From Parasponia andersonii (taxonomy: Eukaryota > Streptophyta > Magnoliopsida > Rosales > Cannabaceae): a stretch of 64,000 bases of DNA. This document shows positions 36,002 to 47,194 of the stretch, piece by piece (position 1 is the first letter of the stretch; each line of letters opens with the position of its first letter). Under the pieces are notes generated by a model. It searched no databases and was not told the origin of the DNA. It saw only the letters and a list, made by a program, of their open reading frames with translations. The translations under genes and the position numbers were made by a program. The stretch is taken from positions 1,899,608-1,963,607 of the forward strand of contig JXTB01000005.1 in NCBI GenBank assembly GCA_002914805.1, written 5' to 3'.

Positions 36002-38708
36002 CTACTCTCCTTCTCCTTCACCTTCCGTAGTGGCCGACGACATGTAACTCATTGCGAGCGACGTCGTTTCGTCCGGCGGCCCCCCGACAGCCGACGGTGT
36101 CATCTGGAACTGTTGCTTACAAGATTGGCAAGTGATCTGCAAGATGGTTGAGCTGACTTTCTTGGTCGCTTGCTCTCTAAGCAACTGAGCCTTCTCTAGC
36201 TCAGCCTGAGCTTGCTGCCTGATCCTCTTGGCGCTCGTGAATTCCATCTCCGCCATCTCAATCTGCCGCTTCGCTTCTCGCCGAGCGTCCTCGGCGTAAC
36301 TCTTCTCCGCCATCGCCAATTTCATCTCCTCGTTGGCGAAGTCTCTCACTCTCGACACCTCCAATGCGGCCACCGGCTCAGTAGCACTAACACCACCATT
36401 ACTTATTCTCATTGCATCCAAATTAGGCTCGTTGGGTAACTCACTCTTTTCGGAGTCGAACGAGCCGATAGAGAGCTTCAAGTGAGTGGCGTGATTCTCT
36501 TCGTAAGAATTCTGCATTGACCGGCCGAGTGCCTCGGACGAGGGCAGCAGCTGAAGCTCCAGCAAATTTTGTTGGTGCTGATTAGTAGAAATATTAGTAA
36601 TGGAGTGTTTATTAGTGCTAGCTCTCTCCGATGACGAGCTTAGAAACATATTCGGTTCGGTTGGTCTTGGCAAATTTAGTATTACTCCAGCCGGGAATGG
36701 CGCAGCAATGTTGCCGAAATTGCCGTCGCTGGACGGGCTCGTGCTCGAAGCTGTCCGAGATGAGCAGGCGGCTGCGGTTGCGGCCGACTGAAGGGCTTGC
36801 AGCTCGGGCCGGACTTGGCGGACCGTGCAACTGTCTTGGTGTTCAATGAAGCTCTCAACTCTGATTTAAAAAAAAAAAAAAAAAAACAGAAATAAAAAAG
36901 GGAAAAAAAAAAAGGGACAAGAGAATTAGAATATTATTAAACATGGTTTTGGAAGTAATGATTTCAGTGATTAGACTACAAATGGAGTTAATTATTAGCT
37001 TTTCTTGGTGTCTTTAACTATTGGGAAATTAAGTCAATAAGGAAACAAAGAATATATAAGAGCTTCTCTTCTTGTAGGGTTACCAACTAGCAAAAGAATA
37101 TTTATACACCTATAATAAAATAGGAAGAAGGATCTCTAGTAGTATTGGATCTTTATTATAAACGATGTTTAATTAACCAAAATAATAATTATATATTATA
37201 TATAAACAAACACCAAAAGAAAAAAAAAAAGAAATCGGGTCTGTTCTCTAGAATACGAAAACACGATCTATTGGGAATAGAGATATTATTTGCAGTTATC
37301 TCCAACTTCCATTGGCTATCATAGATCACACCCAGGTACCAGTGTGTACGACCCAGAAATTGCTCCAACTCAAAATTTAAGTACACAAATGATAGAAAAA
37401 AACATTAAGAAAAAAAGAAAAAGACCCTTTTGTTTTTAGAAGAGACCCATTAATTGAAATAAAAAACGTATAAATTAAATGGAGATGATAGTTACATAAA
37501 TAATGAAACAAAATGGTGGAGATATTAATTTGAGCAGTAATAATAATAAATTAACGTTATTAATAACCTGGAAAAGACACGACCACAGTCGCAAGAATGG
37601 CCTCGGGTGCCGCAGGTCTTGAGGTGGGCCTTGTAATCGGACTGAACGGCGTAGGCTTTGGAGCACTTATCACAGACCCACTGCTTGTGGTTACTGTGCT
37701 TTCGGCGAAAGTGCTTCTTGATCCCAACCAAGTCCCCCAAGGCGTGGCACGGGTCGTGGTGGAGGCAACTGGTCTCAGGGCACACGAACACTCGCTTCTT
37801 CACCTCTTGGGTCTCCCTCTTCAGCAGCTTCCACGGCACCTTGTGCCGCCTCCGGTGCATCTGGAGGTTCTGGTCCCGTTGGAACCCTTGGTTGCAGATC
37901 TCGCACACGTATCGGTCCGACTCCAATAGGGTCTTCGGTGACAGAGATACCACTTCCGCGTCCGGATCTGTAGTACTTGTACATGTTATATGTATATATA
38001 TAACCCAAAATTATTCAATCTTTTATTTTTTTTTTCTCAAATAGATTTTTGACCTAAAAAAAATGATTATTTGCCCAGAAGTCGAAAATTGTTGCAAAGT
38101 AATAAAATTTAGGTTTGGTTTGGTTTGGTTTGGTTATATATATTCAAGGGGAGACAATGAAGGGTTGCCCCAGAAGATGAAAATCACAGAAAACGAGTAT
38201 GATGATTGAGAGAATAACATATAAATTAAAACTGAAGACTGCCCAAAAGTTGAAAACTACAGAAAAATGATTGATAGAAGAATATGTACATAAAAAGAAA
38301 ATTAAAGAAAACCGGCCCAGAAGTTGAAAATCACAGAAAATTGAAAATTTTGGTTTGGTTAGTAATTCAAGGGCGAAATCGAAACTTGCCTAGATTGAAA
38401 AGCGTATAAAAAACGGGAAAAATGATTGAGAGAATAATATAAACTTAATATACATACAGTTACAGTTTTGGAAGAATGATTTTGATTTTAATTTTGTTTA
38501 ATTTGATTTAATTACCTGGAGTTCCTGCTGGCCTTCGTTTCCTTTTGCTGTTGCAGTTGTTGTTGTTGTTAGAATTGGTATTGACCCCATTTTCACAAGA
38601 GTTGTTAGGAAAAGCATAGTGGTTTTGATGATGGTGATTATGATCAGAAGAAGAGGATGGATCAGCAGCACCAGAAGAAGAGGCAGTATTGTTGCTTTTT
38701 TCTAGCAT
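36002..38708 (-). CDS. SGR5: INDETERMINATE-DOMAIN C2H2 zinc-finger factor, SGR5/IDD14-16 clade
   Basis: Three exons on the minus strand: 38708-38516, 37967-37568 and 36860-36002. The GT..AG junctions keep frame and rebuild the family's GTPDPDAEVVSLSPKTLL and CGRVFSRVESFIEHQD; total 483 residues. Parts: Asn/His/Ser-rich leader, basic signal KRKRRPAGTPD (about 55-65), then the ID domain: C2H2 finger 1 (C86-H106), finger 2 (C127-H155), and two C2HC-type fingers (C163-C183, C190-C209). Near the C terminus are an Ala/Glu/Arg-rich coiled coil (about 371-431) and CQSC (about 442), which mark the IDD14/15/16 group. Arabidopsis SGR5/IDD15 acts in shoot gravitropism, and IDD14-16 redundantly control organ shape and gravitropism through auxin biosynthesis and transport genes. 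Nuclear DNA-binding factor. Which of the three paralogues it equals is not certain; I use SGR5 as the clade name. Confidence 0.92.
38072..38345. repeat. Degenerate repeat, four units, inside intron 1 of the IDD gene
   Basis: A motif like tgcccagaagttgaaaatcacagaaaa recurs at about 38,072, 38,166, 38,240 and 38,313, each later followed by a gattgagagaata-like segment. Spacing is about 94, 74 and 73 bp. A tttggtttggtttggttt tract lies at about 38,113-38,133 and recurs near 38,350. Unit divergence suggests an old expansion. Confidence 0.7.
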
Positions 38709-39022
38709 GGAGTGCGAGAAAATTCCCCCTTTTTTTTTTCTAGTATTTGTGTGTTTTAAGTGGAGACTATAACAAAAATTTTGTACAGCTGGTGAAGTTG
38801 GAATAGTGGGTTTTCAGCTTTACTCATAGAGAAAGGAAAGAAAGAAAGAGAGAGGAAAAGAGAGAAGGCAAAAGCTCTTGCTTTCTGCAATCAACTTTCT
38901 TTCAACTTTAAGGCTTTTTTAAGCCTTTTTTTTTTTCTCTCTCTCTCTTTTTTTTTTTTTCTAATCTTTATTTCATTTCATTGACCCCTCACCTTCAGCA
39001 GGTAAGGTTGAGGCAAGTCTTG

Positions 39023-39028
39023 TATATA
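39023..39028 (-). promoter_or_regulatory. Probable TATA box of the IDD gene
   Basis: On the minus strand the sequence reads tttatataca, about 315 bp upstream of the ATG. It is followed by a pyrimidine/purine-rich leader with CT tracts. TATATA is symmetrical, so direction is inferred from the gene. Confidence 0.5.
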
Positions 39029-39252
39029 AAGCTCCCTGTACAGGAAATGAAATGGAATAGATAGAAAGAGAGAGAGAGAGCGAGGAAGTGGGGGCTGAGG
39101 CTGACCCAATCACATTGCTTGAAAATTTGAGCCCACAACACAGAATTTGGACAGAAACAAAAAAACATCCTCCCCATAAGAAAACAAACCGTCATTATTC
39201 ATATCACACTGTAATTTGCATGAATAAATGCCAGGCCAGAGAACCTCTATCA

Positions 39253-39279
39253 CACGTGAGTTCACGTCTTCCTCACGTG
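39253..39279. promoter_or_regulatory. Cluster of two G-boxes and a third ACGT core upstream of the IDD gene
   Basis: Perfect CACGTG at 39253-39258 and 39274-39279, with TTCACGTC between them. The three ACGT cores start at 39254, 39264 and 39275, spaced 10 and 11 bp, about one helical turn each. The group lies about 230 bp upstream of the TATA. G-boxes are bound by plant bHLH (PIF/MYC) and bZIP factors. The sites are seen; regulation is inferred. Confidence 0.6.
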
Positions 39280-40041
39280 ACAACACCACCCCGGCGGCCC
39301 GGCCTCCCCTTTCTCTATCTTTTTACTCTTTTTTTTTTTTTTGTTAATCTGTCTTGATGTGCTTTCTAAAAAAGCAAGAAAAGAGAAAAGGGTAAAATGA
39401 GAAAATAAAAACAAAAAATTAAAACTGGGGTTACAAAACAAACTTACAAGGAAGTGTCTTTCGTTTTTAGAACCTAAAGTCACTGTTACTTAATTGGTAG
39501 AGAGCTAAAAGATCCAGAAGATTAGTGTTTTCTAGGAAGCAGTTCTGAAAAAAGGTGGTGGAAAGGAAGCACGATTAGTCACTTTCGTGAGGGCAGTAAT
39601 GATCATTTTTTTTCTCTAAGAACTTCATCTTTTTTCCCATTGAAAGCCAAAAAAAAATTTTCCTTGTGTTCTTTTTTAAGTTGATCTATTTATATATATA
39701 TATGTGTAATTATGTTCATACAAAAACAATGTACGTACGGTCTTCAAATTCATGGTGTTTAATTTATGCTACAGTAAAGTCACAATCCAAGAGGTAAAAC
39801 TTTTAACGGGAGAATTGATTTCACCAACACTTTTTCATTTTACATTTGGTTTTCCTTATTTTAGAGAAATTACTCTAACATCCCACAATGCTTTCTATCA
39901 AAATTATAGTAAGACCAGTTAGATTACAAAATTTTGCACTGACACCCCCTTTAGAGCTGTTAACTGTCCGCTTTTATTCTTTAAAGGTCATTACAAATAT
40001 ATCTCTTGTGAATGCATTCATAGAAACTATATTCCACCCTT
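39280..40041. other. Intergenic DNA
   Basis: Distal upstream DNA of the IDD gene, AT-rich, with a (TA)n stretch near 39,692-39,702. No gene seen. Confidence 0.55.
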
Positions 40042-40456
40042 AGGTTATCTTTGGTAGGAAGGAAAAGAGAGAGGAAGAAAAAAAAATTGATAGAAAAATA
40101 GAGGAAAATTGAAAATTAGGTTATTTGGAAAGAGGAAAAAGGGAAGGGAAAGGCAAAGGGTAGATAAAAGTAGAAGGAAAAAAAATAGTGAGACCTACAC
40201 AAATTTTTTCCACTCAAAAGTAAAGAAAAATTAGAAAGGAAAATATTTTGTTCGTGTATTGATAAGTTAAATCATAAAATTACCATTGTACTTAATTTTA
40301 AATTATAGTAATATTGGGGGCAAAGTTATCATTTTAAATTAAATTAACTTTCTTTCCTCCCACATACCAAATAATTAGGAACGAAAAATATTTTTATTTT
40401 CACCCTACGCATTTTCTTTCCCTCTTATTTTCTTTTCTCTCTACCAAACATAAACC
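40042..40456. mobile_element. MITE with long terminal inverted repeats
   Basis: The left end ggttatctttggtaggaagg matches, inverted, the right end ctctctaccaaacataaacc. About 35 bp of imperfect TIR is followed by purine-rich (left) and pyrimidine-rich (right) arms. Central AT-rich region, no coding capacity. The superfamily and TSD are unclear. Confidence 0.7.
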
Positions 40457-40705
40457 TTCAGATTGAAGCATAAAGTTAGTTCAAATTGATGAAACACCCT
40501 CTCCTCTTAGCATTTTGAAACATAAATAATTTCCAAACATATTATATTTTAATAGAAAATGGTTCATTTGATTTCAAATTTTCAGTTTTTCAATAATAAT
40601 TTTCTATTACTTTAGGAGTTATTTGGAAATAATTTTTGTTTCAAAGTAACAAAGACGAGTGTATTTCGTAAATAAAAAGTTTTTCCCAAAATTTGATCAA
40701 AAATG

Positions 40706-42334
40706 TGTTGGGAATACTTAAAAATAATTTTAAAAAATGATTTTACCGAAAATGATTTTTGTAGTATTGTAAATAATTCAAGAACGCAAGGAATAGGTAT
40801 TTTAAAAATTTTTTTGAAATTTTACAAAATAAAATATAGGATCATTGATCTAACATAAAATAAATCATGGATCTTAGTTTAGATAAAACTTGAAAGTGCT
40901 TCATAACCATTGAATCTTTCTGTCTATTCTCTGGAGCCTATTGAATGATCTGATGTGTGGGTACCTTATTGATTCCCAACGAGAGATGAGTAGATGATCT
41001 AGACGACGCTCTTTCTTATCCTTGATTGCGTTTCTATAGCCATAGGTATCTCTCCCTCGGTGGCCATGAACGAGCTCGAGATTTCTTCCGCAGTTGCTCG
41101 ATTCTCTCACTCTTTCTTTTTCATATGTGAAGTACAATTATTGTGCTATGGGTCACGTGTGGCTACTCTACAGATGCTTAGGAGAATTTTTCTCTTAAGT
41201 ATTTAAGTGATGAAAACCCTAATGGGCTTATTGGACTCAACTGACCATTTAATTAGTATAAGACTATGTGTGAATTAGATAGAGAACCTTGGATCCAAAT
41301 AATCAGAGATCTAATGGGCCAACTACCCACAGTCATAATTAACTCTTAGTTATGACAAGGCCTCTTCTGTTGATATTGGGGTGCTCTACTATAGGCTCAA
41401 TATTGCACTCTTAGACTAAATGTTATATATTTTCGATGAAGTTAATTAATATTTTAATTAACTTGATCCATTTAGCATATACTATACCTATAGATATACC
41501 CCTGATGCAATTACTGTATTACTCTTCTAGTACATATTTACCTTTGAGCTGTCATTTTTCAACTAATAGATAATAATTGACTACGATGTTTGTAATTGCC
41601 CATACAAACATAGTCAAATTCACAAAGTGAATACTTGACACCTGGTTTTTTATTATCCAAGTCCTTGAAAAAACTCAAAGTAACATTATATGCATGGTGT
41701 TCAAATCATGAACAGTTTTCTCGTCAATTCACAAATCTTATCTTCCAAGATGCCGGAGTTCGTATCATATAATCAGAACTAGTCCTTCAATAAGTCAAAA
41801 AGATAAAACTTATAAAAGCAAGTCCGACAATCACTAGGATTAAGGTAATCTTGCAGTAGTACTAGATTAGTGAAAGATAGAATATTAAATTAAGACACTT
41901 AACCTCAAATTCTACTTTTACTTGGTCTAATTTCATACATTTATAACTTTCTTATAACACGCTAGTATTTCTATCCGAAGTCTGATATTTCGATAATTAG
42001 AGACTTCATCAATCTTGTTGAAATAGACAATACTAAATTCTATGGCAAAATAAAGTATTTTATCTTTATTTACAGAATATCTCTTTATTTAGATATAATA
42101 AAATAAAAAATTTAGTCTCCCACAAGTGAACACTTCACATGAATAATTTTTTATTACTCATTATTAATCATGGAAATTTTTAGATATTTACATAATAGAA
42201 AATATAAACATCGTATGTATATAATTGGAACATAATATGAAATTTATTGACAACAAATAAATAACACTTAAATCTAATAAATATTGTTTAAAATGCCAAA
42301 CAAAGAAATTTCTTTCTAGGACATATTTCTAACA
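40706..42334 (-). mobile_element. Solo LTR of a Copia-type element (fossil)
   Basis: On the minus strand it starts TGTTAGAAATATG and ends TCCCAACA, 1629 bp. Flanks aaatg (40701-40705) and atatg (42335-42339) are a probable 5-bp TSD with one change. No internal region adjoins either side, so it is a solo LTR left by recombination. It belongs to the same family as the plus-strand LTR at 11625-14542. A short frame within it (40901-41137) is LTR sequence, not a gene. Confidence 0.75.
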
Positions 42335-43312
42335 ATATGAAATTGATATCATAAGTTGCAATGAAATGTAGTTTCAAGAATGTATATCAAGTTGAATTTC
42401 AAAAACTGGAAACTACCGTAGATATAGTTATAATTGGCCGTTCCTTAAAAAGAAAAGATAAAGGGAATTATATTCAAATCTTAAGTTCAATAAAAGCACC
42501 CCTTTAGTTAATAAAGGGCTATATAGGACAATTATTCAATCCCAAATTGTACCCTCTATTTTGATTGTCTGATTCAATTTGAAACTACTTCGCGTCTTCT
42601 CCTGCGTCTTTTACACAATTTTTCTGCTCTCTATTCCCTATACTCTTTTTATTTCTCACTCTTCCCTAATTATCACGGCCATTTCATTTCTATTTTTTAT
42701 CTTCAATTTTTCTTTTTCTCAAGGTTTACTCCATTTTCATAATGGTAGTTTTTTTTTTCTTTTAATGAGTTTCACATTACAAGAATGATATTTTCAAAAC
42801 CAAATGAAAGCAATTAACAAGATAAACAAGAGATAGCAAAATAACTTAAAATAGCAATAAAAATAACAAAAGAAAGAAAACTAAAAATTTAAATTGAAAA
42901 CCAATTTTTTAAATGACAAAAATATATACCATATTATCGTGTATGTACTTGACATTTCAATTTAAACACATGATAAAATTATTTTAATAATTTTGTCATG
43001 CGTTACATGACACAATTATTACCTATTACATAACTAAACTATCATGAACTATAAGTCCTTAGTGCCTTTGATCCTTTCCTTAATCTGCCTTTCTAGAGGG
43101 GGGAAAAATGAAAAGGCTACTTTTAAATTCAGGCCAAACAAAGAATTTATTTTTCTATAAAATGAACCCTGAAATTCTAAATATTTAGACATGTTATTTT
43201 ATTAATTTAAAACATTAATTTCTGCTATATATAATATGAAAAAACAAGTTTATTACCAAATAAAAGCTTAAAGTCAAAAGTAAAACTTTTATCAAATTTA
43301 ACTAGATAAGGG
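42335..43312. other. AT-rich intergenic DNA
   Basis: No gene or well-defined element is seen. A frame at 42579-42788 is low-complexity, Phe/Ser-rich, and not convincing. Confidence 0.55.
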
Positions 43313-43834
43313 TGTTGAAAATAAACTTGTTTAAGCCCATAAGAGATGTTTTAGGCCTATCAACATGAGGCACAATAAGTTGGAGTTAGCCTAAGTGCAA
43401 AATTCATTAAAAAAAAAATCCAAATCCAAATTAAAGAAGTCTTCTACCTAGAATCTTCTAGTGTAAGCTAAATATTAGTTTTTTGCATGTGAATTATTTG
43501 ATTACTTAGATTATTATTAGAAGTGTGTAGAAGAAAATATTTGTGGCTTAAGGATTTTTGTAATTGTTTATTTATGTGATTCTCATTGTTTCTCATGTAG
43601 TATAAACACCCTTCCCCATTTGAGTTCTAAGCATCAAGTAAAAAAGCAAAGCTTCTAAGAGTGAAGAGAAGAAAGAAAGAAGCATAACTTCTAGTGAGTG
43701 AGTGAGCTTAAAGAGCGAAGTTGATAATTTTCTCTTATAAAAATATTTGAGTGAATAATAAAGTTTGTTTTATTTTCCAATAAAGGGATGTCTATATCTA
43801 AAAATATATAAATAAATAAAAATAAAATTCAACA
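43313..43834 (+). mobile_element. Candidate solo LTR, about 520 bp
   Basis: Starts TGTTGAA and ends TTCAACA (7-bp inverted ends). Inside are a promoter-like gtataaacacccttcccc followed by a leader, and ataataaagtttg resembling a polyadenylation region, an LTR-like order. The flanking 5-mers do not match, so insertion edges are not confirmed. Copia-type is a guess from the termini. Confidence 0.5.
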
Positions 43835-43882
43835 GGCGTAACATAAATATATAATTTTGGCTCGTTAAGTGTTATTTTAATT

Positions 43883-44016
43883 TTTTTTTAAGTGAGACTT
43901 AACTAATAATCACTATTTTTTATAAATAAAGGAAAATAATGCACGCATCCTAAGAATTGAACTCCCGACCAAAAACTCAATCTCTACCCCACCCACCCAC
44001 ACCCATTGCACTAGGC
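43883..44016 (-). mobile_element. SINE copy on the minus strand with a 16-bp TSD
   Basis: On the minus strand: A box TAGTGCAATGG (44013-44003), B-box region ggagttcaatt, then atagtgattattagttaagtctcactt and a poly-A tail, all matching the SINE at 19376-19562. TSDs aagtgttattttaatt (43867-43882) and aagtgtcatcttaatt (44017-44032) agree at 14 of 16 positions, so this copy is older. Confidence 0.8.
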
Positions 44017-44032
44017 AAGTGTCATCTTAATT

Positions 44033-45590
44033 CTTAGCATAGTATATCTAAAAAAAATTCGAAACTTAATTTGGCTTAGGTCTTCAATTGTTTTTTTTTT
44101 TTTTTCCTTTTTACTTTTTAAAGAAAAATGGGATGAGTTCATGAGTACACTCTCCTTTTTTTTTTGGAGGTGGGTCTTATTGTTTACAATAACAAAATTT
44201 TAAGACTATTTAAAGTAAATGACAATTTTTCAAATACTGTAACAAAATTACTAGCATATCCGTGTATATAAAAGAGTGAAATATTTGGATTATATAAATT
44301 AATATCTTAATATTTAAAATTTTTACAAAAGTATACCTTATGCCCAAATAACATTATAATAGAAAAAAGGTGGTAGACTAACTTAAAAAATATATTATAC
44401 ATTAATATAATTTCTGAATTTGCTTTCTAATTAGTTTATTTAACTTTTTTATTCAAAAAATGAGAATAAAAATTTGGAAAATCAAAAACAAGAGGTAAAG
44501 TACCAAATGTCGTTTACTATTTAAACGTTTTTTAAGTAATTGAAGGTAAGAGTCTTTTAACTCGCTCAGGGTGCGACACATTTGCAAGAATTTTAAATAT
44601 TAAGATTTATAGAATTCAAAATTTTGGTTAATTTTTTCAAACAAAAAAAAATTCAAAAATCATGGTATTTTTATGTCATTATATCCCTTTTAAAAAATAG
44701 AAAGAAATAGAGGTATCAGTCTTTGGTCTTTTTATTTTCTTTCTAAAGTTGTTAGAACAATCAAGGGTTCGAATAATGGGCAATTCTGAGAGGTTTTTTT
44801 GGGAGTATTTAGGTCATTTTTCACACTTCAATATTCTCTTTTTCATTTGTATCCAATTTATCAATTCTTTCACCAGGTATACAACCATTTCAATAGATTA
44901 AATGTCAGTAAACCAGTTGAATACTAATATATTAGTTCTTTTAATAAGTATACATGATATCCAATATATTAAAACTAATATACATAAATATTTTGCAATT
45001 GATATACTCGATCCTTTCACTAATAAAAATGAAATGACCGATTATATGTATTCTATATTTGTATATCAGATTTCTGCAAATCAGTTTCTATATTAACTTA
45101 TATTAAGACTATAAGTTCTTCTTTACTTCTAGATTCTAGATTATGCTTTTAACTTTTAAGATGATTAGAGGAAAAAGATAGAAGGTATATTTGATAAGTT
45201 ACTGTTTTTGGTCAACAAATTTAAAAAGTGTTGTGTATATTTTATTTTAAACAGAATTTGAGAAACAATGTAAAAATTATTTTTCAAAACTAATTCTGCT
45301 CTTGTAATACAAATTATGTAAAATAATATTTGACAGCACAAATAATTAATAATTCACCAAATACTAAATGCTACTTGTAAACAACAGTTACTAAATATGT
45401 ACATTTTTTTTCTTCTCAAAGTTAGCTTGCTCACGGCACAGCTGAAGCACAACATAGCAATATCAAAGTGACTCATATCTCATATAGTAAAACTAATACA
45501 CATATCTTGGAACTGATGGACTTGCTATTTTGTTATAAAACAAAAAATATGGGCATTTTAAACGAACGGTGAAAAATGAACATTTTGCAA
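44033..45590. other. AT-rich DNA with possible MITE relic
   Basis: The segment at about 44,250-44,690 resembles that at about 7,790-8,275 (shared ataaattaatatctt- and ttatgtcattat-like parts). No gene. A frame at 44902-45096 is AT-rich, without recognisable features. Confidence 0.4.
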
Positions 45591-45594
45591 AGAA

Positions 45595-46275
45595 CCACTA
45601 TTCTGGTGTGACTAATATTTTTAGGATATTTTTGAGGACTACTCGTAAACGTTTATGACATTTGGGCTTTCGTGACCTATTTTCCGTCCCAAAGAGGTCA
45701 TGACTCGCAAACTATTACAATTTTCGTCGCCTCGGGATTTGTACCTGAGTAGGAGTAATTTTGGTTGAAATAATTTTTCAGGAATATTATCCATTTTATA
45801 TCCCGACACTTCGTTCAGTTTATATTTTTTGTTTCAGTTATTATTAATATTGATTCTTAAATTTAATATTTATTACAAATTTATATCTGATACTCATTTA
45901 GAACAGTTAATTTATTAAGATGATTATATGAACTTATTTTCAGATTAGTTTTATATAATTTAATTTTAATTTTTTAAACGGTAACTTGGTAAATTAACAG
46001 TCCTAAATTGGTATTAAAGTATAAATTTATAACATATTTCAAATTTAAAAGTCAATGTTAATAATAATCAAAACATAAGATATAATTTGAACAAAATATC
46101 AAAATACAGGAGATAAAAGTGAAAATATCCCAATTTTTTATAACTATTTTCTAGTCTGACTTTTTTGAATTATGAAAGTTGTGACCTTTTACGACGGTCA
46201 CAAGACTCAAAGAGATCACAACTCAAGATAGGTCATAACTATTATGATTAGTTCTAAAACAAGTCATCTTAAACA
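45595..46275. mobile_element. Possible DNA-transposon relic with repeated gtgacc/ggtcat motifs
   Basis: Two ends about 500 bp apart contain clusters of gtgacc, aggtcatgac, gacggtcac and aggtcataac in both orientations, separated by AT-rich DNA. This is like the subterminal repeats of CACTA-type or similar DNA elements. No CACTA terminus or TSD was identified, so the class is uncertain. Confidence 0.35.
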
Positions 46276-47136
46276 GTGGTCAGAAAAAATGTCACTTCGA
46301 TCCACAATAACTTCTAAATGCACAAAAAATGTTCATGGTGCTTTTATTTCTAATGTGGAATTTGAAAAAAGAAAAAACCGAAAAAAAAAAAGACAAGATG
46401 TTTTGATTGTAGTTTTCCAATATATATACATATATGAACCACAAATACATAAATTTCAATTATTAATATATATTTTTGGTACATATGAAACTGTTAATTT
46501 TTTTCTTCCTCTCCGCAATGGAAATATTAAAGCAACATTACTTAACCAGGTCTAGTATTATCGCGTACTGCCTAGAGCTTAGGAAATTTCTAATATTATA
46601 TTGCTCGCTATAAAGGGGATAAAAATGAAAACAAATAGTCTTTACAATATTTCTAAAATGATCTTGATAGATTTATATGATAGTAATTTCTGCCGAAAAT
46701 TTTACCTCGACCAAAAAGTAATTGTTGTCAAATAGCTGATATTAATCGTTAGAACATCATACTCCTAAAAACTCATACAAAATGCTTTGAATCACACATT
46801 TTTTATAGTGGATCCAAATTTTTAGTAGGGACATACAATAATGTTTTGTTTGTATGCCTCCCGAAAAAAAAATGCCACACCTATAATTAGTGAATTTAAT
46901 ATTTGGTTCACGGTGTTCCTTATATTACTCGTCATTAATTCTTCCCCGATTTTCCAGTACTATTATTCTTATTTTCTCTGTCAAATTATAGTTTCAACTT
47001 TTTGGTGAAATGGCCGACGTTAATTAATTCATTAATCATAAGAAAAATAAATTTGAAAATCATTAACCTCCTGAGAAGAGGAAACTCGAGGATTAAGAGA
47101 TGTTAAGACATTTATTTATCAATATTCGCCTAAAAA

Positions 47137-47194
<58 letters not shown>

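Noticed and set aside
37597-38044. Plus-strand frames of 110-128 residues opposite the zinc-finger exon
   Set aside because: Shadows of the conserved ID-domain exon on the minus strand.
40901-41137. 78-residue minus-strand frame
   Set aside because: Part of the Copia-type solo LTR; no domain and not open in the other LTR copy.
46244-46555. 103-residue plus-strand frame
   Set aside because: Starts in a repeat cluster and continues through poly-A and AT-rich DNA; Lys/Ile-rich composition as expected by chance.
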